DNA of 64,000 nucleotides. Source: Lineus longissimus (Eukaryota; Nemertea; Pilidiophora; Heteronemertea; Lineidae). Position 1 is the first letter of the stretch. The number at the start of each line of letters is the position of its first letter. The stretch spans positions 17,006,437-17,070,436 of the forward strand of contig NC_088313.1 of NCBI RefSeq assembly GCF_910592395.1. The letters run 5' to 3'. The notes below the pieces were generated by a model. It was not told where the DNA came from and did not search any database. It worked only from the letters and a program-made list of their open reading frames with translations. The position numbers and the translations under genes were made by a program. Shown piece after piece: positions 12,647-25,080 of the stretch.

Positions 12647-12825
12647 CTGATGTATATATATGTAAAGAAAACAAGTCTATTGTTAGCTTTAGTTGAAGTG
12701 TCCTTACTCAACGAACATAACACTGTTATAAATGCCACTCTGAAAGTCAATTGTTTTATCGGTTGCATGGTGGCGTCAAGAGAACGTGAGAAATTCGTTG
12801 CATTATTGGTGCCATTTTGAGGCAA
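12647..12825 (-). CDS. Weak candidate first exon
   Basis: It runs from an ATG at 12825 to a good donor, ATCAG/GTAAGC at 12641-12646. The frame is Asn/Thr-rich at first, then from an inner Met reads MQPIKQLTFRVAFITVLCSLS, which could act as a signal anchor. The downstream minus-strand open frame at 12395-12589 does not connect in phase. Confidence 0.17.
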
Positions 12826-14516
12826 ACATCTCGTAACATCTTTTCACCCCTCCCTACTTTGAGTAGATCTCAAATTTACAAATGCACTCCCCCTTTGTTA
12901 CGTAAATGTACTAGAATGAACGGACTGACAACATGACTAACAACATGACTATGCATATGCATTCATGATAAATCGTCGGCAGTTAGGGGAACGACGAGGC
13001 AGTGGAAAATCACATTTCATCCAGCCTGCACTTTGATCAAGGAATAGCATGTCGTTGAATCGCAAGTGTTGCATTTATCAAATGTTATTGTTGAGAAGGC
13101 CGATATAATCAGGGCCTGCTGTTGGTGAGGCACGGTTAAAATGACTTCATTTGCTCAGTATTGAACACTTAAGAAGAAGACCTCACGATTACCTGAACTG
13201 CACATGACACAACAATTACTGGGGCAGTCTCATTGGTACATCTCAGGGTGATCTCCTTCAAAAGAAAAACCACAGCAATTGACAATCCAGGAATTGCAAT
13301 GGGATATGCGATCTCCGGGAGTGAACGGGCATATCAATAAATTGTATCGTTACCGAGGGAATCACGTTCACCATCAGTAGTAGATTTTACGTCAGCTATG
13401 ATTGCGTAAAAATGGCAGCAATCGTTTAGCAGATTGCTACATTGCGTTCATGACTCTCGCGAGGAATAAACTTTTCACGAAATAAAGGGAAAATAAATAG
13501 AAAACCACTTGAGGCCACAGAGTAATGAGGTAATAAAGAGGATATGAGTTCAGCTGATCAGGTTAGGGAGAGCAGCCGGGATCGTTTGGTTTCTTAGGAC
13601 AATTAGTGGTTTTAGATTGGCCGTTTTACCATTGGTTTGGTCCCTGAGCAGATCATTTGCACAAAACATGGGTATGATAAAGTCTTGGGCATTGTTAAAT
13701 CTGTGTCTTAGACCACTGTAAGAAATAGCAAATCTTGATGTAGAGTACAATGTATCAACTGTGACGCAGACACTAAGTTTCACTGCCAGAGTTGTGGCTG
13801 ACAGAATGGAGTGACCACCTCTGCAAAAAAAACCTAAAATACTCCTTCAACAAATTGCATGTTATAACATAATTGTATTACAAATACATGGAGTTATATG
13901 TGTGTTAACAGACATTCATAAGACTCATCTAGTCACCGAAATGTGTTAGCAGTGTTTCTATATACTGGCGCCCACTCAAGGCAAGACAAAATGTACTTAT
14001 TTTCGCAACGTATAAGAAGTCCTAAGATGTCTGACAGCCCATCAAGGCTTTGGCTGTCTTCCATCCAATACCCATTCCCATTAGGTCTCAAAGTGTCTCA
14101 AGTATCAAGGGGTCAGTTCTAAGTCCTGAACATGGTCCGATTCCATCAACATCTTCATTGACATCCTTTGACATCCGAGTCAAAATTGTCCATTAAAGTA
14201 AAATTTTATTAGTGCTTCAAGAGCTTCCCTACTTGTGACATATTCAGTTAGTCTGGAACCTTTGAGAGGATCACTATCTCAGTTCAATTTGTCACTCACT
14301 TTCTGATTAAATTAAACTTATAGGGTTACATTGCAGGGAGTGATTGCTTAACCAGTCATGAGGAATTTTAGTGTTTTGCGTTTGGGGAAATACTATGAAT
14401 CAATGAGGTTGCGACGATCACCTCTCCTCTGAGGGTAGTAATTCTTTTAGCAATAGCAATGATCGAGTTACATCTGCTGCTCGATTCAAAGGTTAAAGAA
14501 AGGCTCTTTATTCGTG
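12826..14516. other. No gene seen
   Basis: A short direct repeat (AACATGACTAACAACATGAC at about 12932) beside the palindrome TGCATATGCA is the only structure noticed. Confidence 0.55.
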
Positions 14517-14534
14517 CATCCTGAGGAAATCAGG
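14517..14534 (-). repeat. Dispersed repeat motif, copy 2 (inverted)
   Basis: The reverse complement reads CCTGATTTCCTCAGGATG, identical over all 18 bases to 48557-48574. It is inverted relative to the copy 150 bp away. Confidence 0.4.
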
Positions 14535-14651
14535 ACAATTCCGACGGCAAGATATAAAAACCAATGAAAATGGGAGTTTGCATATCATTGCTATACAGCG
14601 TTGATTGAATTCCTAGGATTAAATGCTAGTGACGCTCTCGTTGGACGCAAT

Positions 14652-14684
14652 TGCTTTTAGTGCTTTTGTGCTTTTGTGCTTTAA
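14652..14684 (+). repeat. 8-bp tandem repeat TGCTTTTG (about four units)
   Basis: TGCTTTTAG is followed by two exact TGCTTTTG units and a partial TGCTTTAA. It is a short impure microsatellite that directly abuts the dispersed motif at 14681-14704. Confidence 0.6.
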
Positions 14685-14704
14685 CCCCTGATTTTCTCAG
14701 GATG
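14681..14704 (+). repeat. Dispersed repeat motif, copy 1
   Basis: The stretch starting TTAACCCCTGATTTT and ending CTCAGGATG recurs at 48552-48574 with one indel and one substitution. An 18-bp part occurs inverted at 14517-14534. The core is a small hairpin (CCTGA...TCAGG). It is probably a fragment of an uncharacterised repeat family. Confidence 0.4.
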
Positions 14705-15196
14705 CTTATCGTGAGATTCTGCATAAGCGGCAGGTCGGGAATCTCTCTGAAAATGCCAGCCTTGTGGATATCCAAAAAGTAGCATAAAAGGTTAAACCTC
14801 CGTATCTTGCTTTTTAGTATTCCCAATTCATAATCTGGGTCACCCATGCCAGGCATTTGACAGTTTCTGTTTAGCTGGTGCTTGTGCGGATTCTCCTTGA
14901 ACTCCCTCATCCCGCAGCTTGAGAAAGGTTAGCATGTGTTTCGAGGCAACTCAAACATGATCATCCCTCTCATGAAATTCGATCGCCTGGGACAATGACA
15001 TTGAAAGGTTGCTTTTTTGTAAAATTGCAGACATCAGACTCGACCATTGTGTCGGTATGTAATGCACTCTGCTGAGGTTTATATAATCATATTGCATACA
15101 TAAATAATAAACTCAAGACGACATTACTGCCTAACGGAGTGTACTTTTTTCGACCCGCATTATAGCTGTGTGGTTTGAATGAAGCATGTCACTCAC

Positions 15197-15247
15197 CCTG
15201 CAGACTAGATTAAAAGTGTTAGGTTCATTAATCGAAAAAAATGGAAT
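15197..15247 (-). CDS. Candidate 51-bp micro-exon, phase 0-0
   Basis: On the minus strand the strong acceptor CTACCACTGCTCTTTTGACTACAG (tract about 15248-15271) and the consensus donor GTGAGT (15191-15196) enclose 51 bp. Of three frames only one is open: IPFFSINEPNTFNLVCR, exactly 17 codons. The splice signals are better than most in the window; the short length makes openness uninformative. Confidence 0.25.
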
Positions 15248-15308
15248 CTGTAGTCAAAAGAGCAGTGGTAGAGGTATTTCATGAGAATATGGAAAAGAGT
15301 AAAGTAAC

Positions 15309-15512
15309 CTGAATAGAGTCAGGTTGAACAGCAAATTGAGTCCAAGAAATGAGGTACAATTTTGTACTTTGATGGTTATAGATTTGATTAGCTCGTGTAA
15401 AATTGGGGTAGACTAGAGCTTCAAATTGAGAGTACTGGCTCTCTAGTGGCAGGGAGAGAGTACATTCAAGGATCGTACCTAGGTGCTGGGAGTCCATTTT
15501 GAAACACAGCAA
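15309..15512 (-). CDS. Candidate exon upstream of the 51-bp micro-exon
   Basis: The minus-strand frame opens at 15512 and reads MDSQHLGTILECTLSLPLES and on to SWTQFAVQPDSIQ. It could end at CTATTCAG/GTTACT (15309) in phase 0. The next exon candidate begins in phase 0 after only 61 bp, which is short for an animal intron, and GTTACT is a poor donor. Left unspliced, the frame ends nine codons later. No family recognised. Confidence 0.22.
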
Positions 15513-15783
15513 TGTCAGCGAGCACTCAATATCACCGAGATTGGATTCAAATGTGTTTTATAATTTTAATCAAGGAAGTTAACAATATTAGGTATCTGAT
15601 AATGAAGGGCCTAAACCTTGGCTTGTACATTCAAAACAGGGTTAAAGGCAGTCTGGTAGACTTGCTAATACCAAACTAGTATAATACATTTCTTCGTCAG
15701 AATATTTCAGAAGCTTTCAGATTTTGTTATTAACTTAGGCGAATTGGCTCAAGTTGAAGATTTCTGAAGGTGACTTTTTTAGG

Positions 15784-15839
15784 GTGAACTACCAGATGTG
15801 AACTCCCGGAGGTGAACCGCCGGAGGTGAACAGTTGGGC
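15784..15839 (+). repeat. 14-bp minisatellite, cluster 1 (four units)
   Basis: Four head-to-tail units of exactly 14 bp start at 15784, 15798, 15812 and 15826. Each begins GTGAAC. The second and third units are GTGAACTCCCGGAG and GTGAACCGCCGGAG; the first and last have diverged. The array is GC-rich compared with the surrounding AT-rich DNA. The period is not a multiple of 3, so a protein repeat is unlikely. Each unit junction reads AGGTGA, which resembles a nuclear-receptor half-site repeated at a fixed spacing; this is only a resemblance. Confidence 0.85.
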
Positions 15840-15923
15840 GTTGAAATCTTGCCCTTTTTATACCTGTTATGGCCATTGTTATTTCGGCATAAAATTGGGT
15901 AAAATCGGTGAGAGCTCCCTAGG

Positions 15924-15943
15924 GTGAACTACGGGAGGTGAAC
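15924..15943 (+). repeat. 14-bp minisatellite, cluster 2 (one full unit plus GTGAAC)
   Basis: GTGAACTACGGGAG is followed at once by GTGAAC, the same 14-bp period as the array 85 bp upstream. Both clusters are preceded by TAGG, and both begin AGGGTGAACTAC. The pair therefore looks like one array interrupted by about 85 bp of unrelated sequence, or two copies of one repeat-bearing element. Confidence 0.75.
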
Positions 15944-18503
15944 AATTTTATTACTGTTCTAGAATTATTGTATTTGGCATTTGATGAAATATATACCTCC
16001 CAATACATGTTTTGAGCTGATTACAGTATCTCTAGAGAACGATACAAGTTTCAGAAAACCTCCAAGTGCAACAGTTCACTCAGTCAGTCTTGTTACAGGC
16101 AGTTAAAAATAAAAGTCTTAGTCTTCCTGTGTGACTCATCGCCACCGGCTTCTTGTCGTCAATAGGTCCCGCACTACGAGTTGGAGACTTGTAACAAACC
16201 TCAGGATGTCTGTCATATAACCTTCTTATAATTCCTTTAGTACAATTAGGTAATTGTCCTATAAACCTCCGTGGCCAGGAGGGCTCAGAATCTAGGGAAC
16301 TTTGGAGCAGATTTTAGAAATATATTTTCCATCTGACTATGGACAATAAGGGAAGTGGGTGTTGCTTAATGTGACTTACAAAATACTCGTCATACAATTG
16401 TGACTTGCGCGGATGTTCGTTGGATAGTAGAGACACCTAAATGCCACATTGGTCCTGCGGGCTCCTGTCATTACAATTTCTCTTTGCAATTGGTTTAGGT
16501 GTTTTTGTACTTAGGTCATCATTTGCTTCGCTCGCTATAAATGGAATAGCGGACTTGATGTTTGTTCTTCAAAATCAATATTTGTTTAAGCCTTGCCGTT
16601 GTTGAGCCTTTGCTGAGAAGAACCCATTTAGTTAATGTCTTGCCACAACTATTTAGAGACTGTCTCTTCATTTATTTATAGGTTGTTGTGCATATAAAGC
16701 AAATAACCACATTTAACATTTCCTTCTACCAATTAAAATGATAGTTGGCAACTTCCTCGTCCACTTGAATTGCTTCTCTCACATTTCCCGCTCATTAATA
16801 GACTTGAAGCAATTGTGTGTTTTCTCATGGGTGTCTATCCATGTTCAATTGAATACATTTACATTTTATTTTAGTTCACAATATTCTATGAGGTATCCGC
16901 AGTTGATGGTTGGATCCACCGAGACTTCATTCTGACACCACTGGTCCTGTCGAAAATTCCATAGCTCTCTCAGGCATTATGTTCGTAAACTTAGCATGCA
17001 AATATGATGGCACATGCATACTTTGAATAAGCATTACAACCAGAAAATAACACGCAATTCTCGTTAAAGATGTAAGTGTGTGTTTTACTGATTACAAATG
17101 GAAGTTTTTGTCATATCTGTGAAAGTCCTGATTCCAAAAAAACACAGAATTGGTATCGATCTTCAAACGATTCTACACATCTTAGTCAGTGAAGCCATTT
17201 AAGCATGCAAATACCCAACAATCAGGACTAGTCACTACTATATTTACTTATCTTCATAACAAACAATGAGTACCCTAAAAAGACCATATTACCATGCACC
17301 ATCCACTTTTATACAAAAGGAGTTTTTCTCTCGGTGTGTTATTGACAGAACCACTGTAAATATAACTAGATCGACTAGCTGCAGGGCACGAAGACATCCC
17401 AGCCCACGCATATAACGTCAGGGACAAATCAACAATCGTTGATCAGGTTTCATTGGTTGATCGAGGTCCACCACAACTAAAAACGATTCGCTAGATCAGT
17501 TGTCATTCGTGATGATGCATACGTTCAATGGTCGTCTTCAGGAAAAAGAAATAGTTGTTTATATCACAAATGTGTATTCGAGATACAATTTAGCGGGGGG
17601 GGGGGGATTTCTATCTTACTGCTTCACCAATGAACCCATGAGTGGTCTACCACAAGATAAAGCGCCAAGGTTGAAATGCCAACCCAGATCAGCATATCCC
17701 CACATTAGCTTAAAAACCTTTCTTTCTAAGAGCAGTGTACTTTCAGTTCAGAGCCATCAGGGTGAAATATTGAAAGTGGTGGCTAGGCAACGCGAATACT
17801 GCAACTCAGAATAAATGTCATCAAAGCAACCCAAACCTATATCATACTGTTGAACACAAAGGCAAAGTCTTACTCCTGATACTACTTTACAGCCATCCCT
17901 GTGTCTAGAAGTGGACCTTTTCCCAAGCACTTTGAAGCCAACGATAGGTAATTTCGTGCAGCAGGATAGGACTAATACACACTTTGGTAGGTAGAATCAG
18001 TGGGTCACACGAGTTGTTCTTGGCCCGCGCCTGCACTCACTCGGCAGTATCAGTGTATATTAAGTCACAACGAAGTTGGGGCAGTTCTTTATTACTTTAT
18101 CAAAGATAATCGAAAAGATCCTCATTGATAACTACTCCTAGCGCCATGTCCGAAAAGTCTATCTGATGATGAACCGTTGGGACCCTTTACCATTACCCTG
18201 ATGAGCGATTTCATTAACACTAACATGCCAACTAGTCCAGTAAATTCCCCCGGGTAATGTACTGGCCAGCCATTGCAAGATTTATCTGACCGGTATGAGC
18301 GAGTCTAGGCCATAATGATCGTTTTGTTATATGTACATGTAGCTGCGCTTTGTGATACTGCCCCCAATGTAGCCTACTGTTTGGCGAGTTGGCTAAATAT
18401 TTTGAATATGGTGCCATGTGAGCGACCTTTGAATCAGCTGCGATATAACGTGACTATCGTCAAGGTTATGTGCACGAAAAGCTATACAGCCATCCCTTCT
18501 ATA
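15944..18503. other. No gene seen
   Basis: Unremarkable AT-rich DNA apart from the G12 run. The 104-codon frame at 17500-17814 is read through that run and is not credible as coding. Confidence 0.55.
17595..17606 (+). repeat. G12 homopolymer
   Basis: Twelve consecutive G residues in AT-rich DNA. It is a likely length-polymorphic or sequencing-error-prone site. Any frame read through it, such as the 104-codon one at 17500-17814, is unreliable. Confidence 0.9.
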
Positions 18504-18638
18504 CTGAAAGAACATATAGATGCGTGAAGTTGATGTATTCACAAAGTAATGGAATGAGACAGAATATACAATTTATACAAATCGGCCATGAAACCATGTA
18601 CATACCTGAAAGAACACATAGATGCGTGAAGTTGATTT
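18504..18638 (+). repeat. Imperfect direct repeat, about 32 bp, spaced exactly 102 bp
   Basis: The first copy (18504-18535) and the second (18606-18637) both contain CTGAAAGAACA, then TAGATGCGTGAAGTTGAT; they differ at one or two positions. The 102-bp spacing equals 34 codons, and one plus-strand frame stays open through both, reading ERTYRCVKL and ERTHRCVKL. This frame runs 72 codons from 18470 to 18688. It is either a local tandem duplication that has diverged outside this core or, less likely, part of a repetitive protein. Confidence 0.7.
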
Positions 18639-21600
18639 TAATCGAATGCACGGAACTGCCGCTAGATCGTCAGGACGGATTAGTCTAGATATCGGTCCGG
18701 AAGAATCACTACATTTCCTGCATCATCTTCACAGAAAGATGTTCTAAATATACTAAAGTAACACCAAATACACGGACCGTACTTAGGGCAGAAGAATCCT
18801 GATATTGCTATGTCCAGCCATGTGGAGTTGCCGCGGAGCAATTCCCCCTTCTGTGAACAACTTGATACGGCTAACAGAGGTAATTCACAACCATTTCCTT
18901 CCCATGTCTAATGGACGCAGCATGTCAAAATGACCAAAGTAGCCAAATGGTCAATGTAACATCTGAAGCTTTCCATTGCTAATAGCACATAGGAGGGAGA
19001 AGCCTTCCTTATCTTAGACATCTTATATACTGGTAATTAGCTGGCTCGTAGTGATATTGGGGCTTTAGAAAGGAGAGATGATTGGCGAAATCACATTCAG
19101 TCAGGCTTGTCTGTAAATTTCAAAGTCAGGCTGGTGTGGGTCTCTTTTGAACGCATCTATGGCTAATAAAACATACACTTAAGTATATGGTGTGTTAGAC
19201 AGAGGCGGCTAAGTGTAAGCACTGCCTGTGACCGATTGAGAATAAGAGATGCTTGTCAAGCAGCTCCAGCGCTATGCTTTGTCACACTATTATGAAAAAA
19301 ACATTATGGTAAGGCAAAAGCATGCAATGTAAGCTTCATTACAAGTCCCTCCTGTTCGACAACACTGGACGTCATCGAATGTTCTGGAATAATTCAGTTC
19401 TTGTGAATCTTTTAAAGAGCTTGAGAAGAATGTATCAATTGTCATAGTAAAGAGACAAGCATAAGAAGTCTTGGTGAATCAAATCTCCATCAAAATCCAA
19501 AGGGTTAACCTGGTGGTAAGCGCAAAAAGTATCATCCATATCCGTCAGGTATTACCTTTGCGAAAGGATTCTATCACTTATAAAAGAAACTGTTATTCAG
19601 AAATGCTGTCAAGAAAGAGTCATGACTTTCCTGTCATTAGGGTTTACTTTCCGCCATTGTCAGGAAGCGCTCTGGCGCTGCTATCTTGTGATATCAATGG
19701 GACCTGGAAGGCATTTCTTAAAATGACTGTGCCATGTATCAATCTATAAATATCGGTGTTAGGAAGAATTTGTAAAGAACGACTCTAAGGAATGAGTGGT
19801 CTTTCTTTGGCACCGTACCTATGTGAAGAAAGACTTAGCATTCAATGCTTTTTCATTATAAAAAATGATTTGCTCTTCTTTCGGTATCTGGTAATCTGCG
19901 AGATTCAGTACAGCTGCCAACGAATAACTAAGATGTTGACATGACACAGATAAAGCATTGACAGATTAAAAGGTAACAGCACGTATTTCTCTTAACTTAA
20001 ACAGTGTCTGTCTCAATCACCCAAGAATGTAATAAATACCCCATGGCATCGGAACGGTTAGATATAGATTATAATCACGCTACAGTATCACGGAAATATT
20101 AGAAAGGGGTTACCGAGATTATTGGATCTACAGACTAAGTGGGAACTGATGGAGTCGACCTAAGACAGAACCATCAATAGCATTACAATGCCATTAAAAT
20201 TAGGCGACGATGATTGATGTGTGAAAGATCTTTTTCCGGTGTTAAAACTAGACAGTTGATGTCATTTTGGGCTCTTGCTATCCGGGCTGCAAAGAGTTGC
20301 CTGGCTGTTGCCAAGTTTTGGCAGCCATATGATGTACATTTGTAGTTAAACCGGCGCGACCACATTATTGGATATTGGATCACTTTATAGTCTAGTTATG
20401 AGAAAATGGCACTCGGATCTTTTCGTGATTTCAAACAAAAAATGCGGCACTTAAACAAATGTTATATTTCGTCTGAAACATCAAGCCGGATATATCTAAA
20501 GTACTTACTTAGCCAGAATCGGACAAAGCATGACTAAGAACTGACGTATGCAGTGCTATTTGCTCGTTAAATCGATCAGGGCATCTTGACAAAAATATCA
20601 GTGGAGGATAAAGTGATGTATGTTTGTTGCTGTTAGAACCTATCAGGTGAATCTTCAATGAGACAAGGTGATTGTGCAACACTGAGCAAACCCTCATCAT
20701 CTACACGCAATCCCCATGAAAAAAGACCATCTGATCCCATAAGGCACCAATTTTCTTACCAATGGGCAATCTTGCATCCCAATCACAAAGAACACCAATG
20801 CCGTAAAAGGAATCAACCCTTAAAATGCAGCAATCCTCATAAACAACAAATTAATCTGGCCTGACGTCTGATCTCGGCAGAGCCTATCAATAGTCACCCT
20901 ATTGTGCAAAATGGCTCAGTTTTTTTTTGCTCGGTCCAACCAGCTGATTTCTTGGGGGCTGGTAAAGGACAGTTTTTCCTCCTGGTTAGCACTTGTCAGG
21001 CTCCGTTAAAATTATGCAGCAGATTTCCAAGCACAAAACCAAACTCAGTTCTGCTTTAAAATCCATTAAAAGTACTCTCTTGTACGGAACTTACATTTAT
21101 GGTAATACTGGGGAACACTTTTTAGTACTAATGCTATCTGTCTGGGATTTTTTCGAAGAATGAGAAAAAACATGGTCTGGTGTCATTGCTCGACCCCTAA
21201 TGGGCTTTTGATGGCTAGTAAGAATTATTGATGGGTAATTTACGATTAGCCGCGGCTTCTTACTTGTTGTTGTAGCTAGCTAGGATATCGCCCAAGTCGA
21301 TATACTTCCTAACCCGAGAGGGGCTTATAGCTGGCCATTTTGGATGGCAATATCTAACGCGAGATTTTCCTGGTATGACTAAGACGCTCATCTATTACGA
21401 TTATACTGGGCTAAAGTGCAAGAGCCAGAAAAGCATGGCCGGGATCCTTTTTCTGCGCAAGCACTCTTTAGTGATTATTATAACGGTTTGTGGCCATACA
21501 TTGTCCCAAGTGTACGCCCAATACGAAAATGTATACTTATTTTGGGCTGTTTTATTGATGGCGATGATTAGTATCAATATATGATGAAATAGTTAAGATC

Positions 21601-22166
21601 CAGTATAATATCGTGCTATTTATTGGTTTGTTCAGATACCACAACTAGATATGTCGAAGATAAGTGAGAATATTATTCCTCTGTGACAGGGACGTATTTG
21701 ATCATCGGACAAAATGCAATATAATGGAAAAAGTCTAAATAGGTTTGATACCATACTCAATCTGACAAAATCCCATTGCGAAATAATCAGGTATTTTCCG
21801 GAATTTATTAGCTGTCATATTCGGAGTCAATAGGCTGCTTAACTTGACAAATGAATGATTTGGCTGGAGACAATTTGGAGGATTTGATTTAAAGGTACAG
21901 TTCGTACGATGGGGTCAATTGTAGGATTTCAAAGTTTCGTCATTATGCAAACTTCAGTGAAATACTTTGAATGTTCTGTTACACTTCGGTGTACTAAGCG
22001 TATTTCAAAGTGTACAATGCCAATTCGAAATTTCCCACGGTACTTCTAACTTTAAACGGACTTATGCAGTGATGAATCAGTCGAAAGGAGCTGTGTCATA
22101 GATTGTTTTGAAAGATATCTAATTCTGTTGGCCCATATGAAACAAATTTCTATCACAAATACTAAA
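18639..22166. other. No gene seen
   Basis: Frames up to 92 codons (19471-19749 plus) show no splice context. There is one short direct repeat of GTCAGGCT near 19102 and 19128. Confidence 0.55.
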
Positions 22167-22272
22167 TGGCTGTCATGCAAATAATGACAGCCAAGGGACC
22201 ATGTTATTTAATGATCCAGCCATTATTTGGCTGAAATGAAATAATGCAATTATCACAGGGTTACGTCAGCCA
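22167..22272. repeat. Cluster of alternating TGGCTG/CAGCCA hairpins
   Basis: TGGCTGTCAT (22167-22176) and ATGACAGCCA (22184-22193) form a perfect 10-bp stem with a 7-nt loop. Immediately downstream CAGCCA (22217-22222) and TGGCTG (22228-22233) can form a second small hairpin. CATTATTT and AAATAATG (22221-22228, 22239-22246) form an overlapping alternative one. A fifth copy, CAGCCA, lies at 22267-22272. Five copies of one hexamer in 106 bp in alternating orientation is unusual; function unknown. Confidence 0.6.
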
Positions 22273-25080
22273 AATGTATTAGTTTAGTTTAATTTTTCTA
22301 ATAACCCTTCATAATGACAATGTCTGCCTACCAAAATACCCGTGCACGATCTTTAGCAACGAAACTCTTCAAGTGCTGATACGCCTGTTCCTCATGACAT
22401 AGAATACTCAATACTATCATCACGGTACTACCACTTGTGGATTCTACTGACGGTATTCTTTTTTTCCCCTCTCCATTCATTACCTATTCATGTTGCTGTC
22501 AATATCCTTGTCAACGGCAGAGACAAAGGCATCGACCACATTGAGACAAACTGGGCAATAATCTTCTGCCTTTACGCTGAATGTTAAAACCGAAATCCTC
22601 ACGCATGTCACGCGTACCACCATCGAATCATTCTTGCTGATGTATCAAACGAGCTTATCTGATGCTGCATCCGCAAATTGCCTCACGCTATCGTTGGCTA
22701 TGCTCCCAGAAATAACTCTGCCTTGACGAGGAAAAGATTCTCTTCTGGGTGATTAGTTGAAGAATTATATAAGCAGTTATTTTCGACAGAAATGAGACTG
22801 ATAGACCACATGACCATTTAATAATTGATCTTCATTAAGAATTCCACAAGGATCTTGTAACGCATGTACAAGTACAGGTACATGAAACAAAATTAAGGAT
22901 CTTGTCTGGATTTTTGCTAGTGCACGATCCCATCGCAATAACATGATATATGGGAGACAAACACTTGCTCGGAGCGCACACTTATGTTCCTTAGGCTCAG
23001 ACACCAGCGAATTTATCAGCGAGTATTCAGATAAGTGTTACAATCTGCGGCTTCACCAGTGTATTGTCCTGTCATTCATGTCGGTGTTGACCCTGCCTAT
23101 ATTGAGACTGGTTGAGATAGCTGTATGTATCTTCTATTGATTTCTAGAGGTCTGTCCACAGATGTTGTTAATGAACCAGATTATTGTTTGCTGTGGTGGG
23201 CGATACCGTGATCTATGACAGGAATTTCAATATTGGGTTTAAAGAAAGCGGGAACAAACAATGGGAACACCACACCCATATTCTCGGAAACTGGTGAATA
23301 TAGCTATGGAGAATGTAGAGGTAGAAAGAATGGTCCGGGGATATGCCGCTCAAGATTAGAAGTCGGGGCATGATTCGGGGTCTTGCTTAGAGCATCCCTT
23401 CTTATACGGTGATACAGCCTTTAAATGCATCTCAAGTTCCATCTACATGTATATCATTTCCTCTCACTTATTTTAAACCTTACTAGTAATGAAGATGAAG
23501 CTTGCCGATTAAAGTTTGCTTAACCTCGTAACCTTGTAACTATTGGGCGCTTCTAACTACAAATCGGTTGCCAACTCATATGTCTAAGAAATAGACGAAG
23601 TAGCTTTGAAGCTCATAGACAATAATGAGTTATGAACCACTGGAATTGAGTCATTGTCAATAACAGAGCACATAGAATATTGACCAGTTTCACCATGGCT
23701 ACTCACACCGATATTGGTTATTGGAATACCCGTGATTACTTTCTCGGTAAAGACTCTGCTACTGTTGTTCTTTTAGCTGTTCTGCAGCAACAGCAAAACT
23801 AAAAAGTTAAAAAATTCATGTGGGCTGGTTACTAAGTGCATGACTGGTCGCTAATCATCAATCATACAGAGTGTGCTGCGTGCTGATAGTCCTTGTATAG
23901 TTAATGACACAGTCCGTTAGTCTAACATGCCAAAACCTACAACCCCACCCCCAACCCAGTCTGACATATTCAGGTGATTGATTGTAAATAGTCTGCTAGT
24001 CTGACCAAACGACAACCAGGAAGACCATGATTATAATGAGAATGGTAATCGCAGGATATTTAACAGAACCCTTGACGAAAACCACATCTCGCTAAACGCC
24101 AGGAATCAAACGAAGAGATACTATTTCACACTGTCAACGTGATCCCCATATAGATAGCAAGCTGGCTTCTTTTTCATCAAGCCCGCTTTTACTATTACTG
24201 GTAGTTTGGTTTACATCTGCTGTCACAGTCCGTGGTAGTTTAGTTACAATTTATATGATATGAGTTCGGGAAAGCAATTTTTTAATCAGTTTCACTCCAG
24301 CAACGCAATATTGTTATTACTTTTCATCAGTTTATGTTGATTTGAAGATGTTTTGGTGGCAAGTACCAATAAAGGATGTATCTGCACTTGAACAGACAGT
24401 TGACTGGATGAAATTGCAATATATAAGTTACCATATATCAGTCGTCACCGTGCTATACCAGTCGCGAGGGAGAATCAAGAAAAAAACACAAGTCTTCCCC
24501 GTAATATATACAAGTCCCGAGAGACAATAACGAAAAAAACCACATATGGTGATTTCATTATTTATTCTAATAAAAATTGATACACCTGTATGACAGTGTA
24601 CGTTGGTGAGTTCCGAGCTTCACGCAAACAACTGGTCACGTGATTTCATGCAGCCCAGCCCAAAAATCCTGTTAATATTCCATAATATTCTTTCTTAAGA
24701 TCGTCTCCAATTTTGCATAACGTTTGCATGTAAAATCTTTACAAGATTCCCATGAGATCCGAGATCCTAATTAAATTTTTTTGCAAACATTTACATGCAC
24801 ATGTACGAGATACTAAATTAGATATGACATGACCTTTAACGAATGTTCATACATACACAAAACTGAATAGATCTCAACTGAGAATCTAATGAGAATCTTA
24901 AGGGAATTTTCTGGCTGTTCACTGGACAACGCAAAGATACCTCAAGAGAAATTTTTTAGCACTTCAATAATTTTATAATCAATTGGTATATATATAAAGT
25001 TTAAAAGTTAAAACCTGTTACCTTTATATCAATACCAACTGGTGATTTTCGATGATGCCAGATTAAGTGTTGCAACTTAC
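22273..25080. other. No gene supported
   Basis: It may contain the 3' part of the peptide-gene model on the minus strand (an acceptor near 24909; an AATAAA on the minus strand near 24565). Otherwise it holds nothing recognised. Confidence 0.45.

Noticed and set aside
15784-15943. CRISPR-like spaced repeats
   Set aside because: Units are contiguous 14-mers without spacers, and the window is eukaryotic.
17500-17814. 104-codon open frame
   Set aside because: It is read through a G12 homopolymer whose length is unreliable, and the rest has no protein-like pattern.
18470-18688. Zinc-finger linker resemblance (TER(T)YRC versus TGEKPYRC)
   Set aside because: The 34-residue period and the lack of C..C/H...H pairs do not fit C2H2 fingers.
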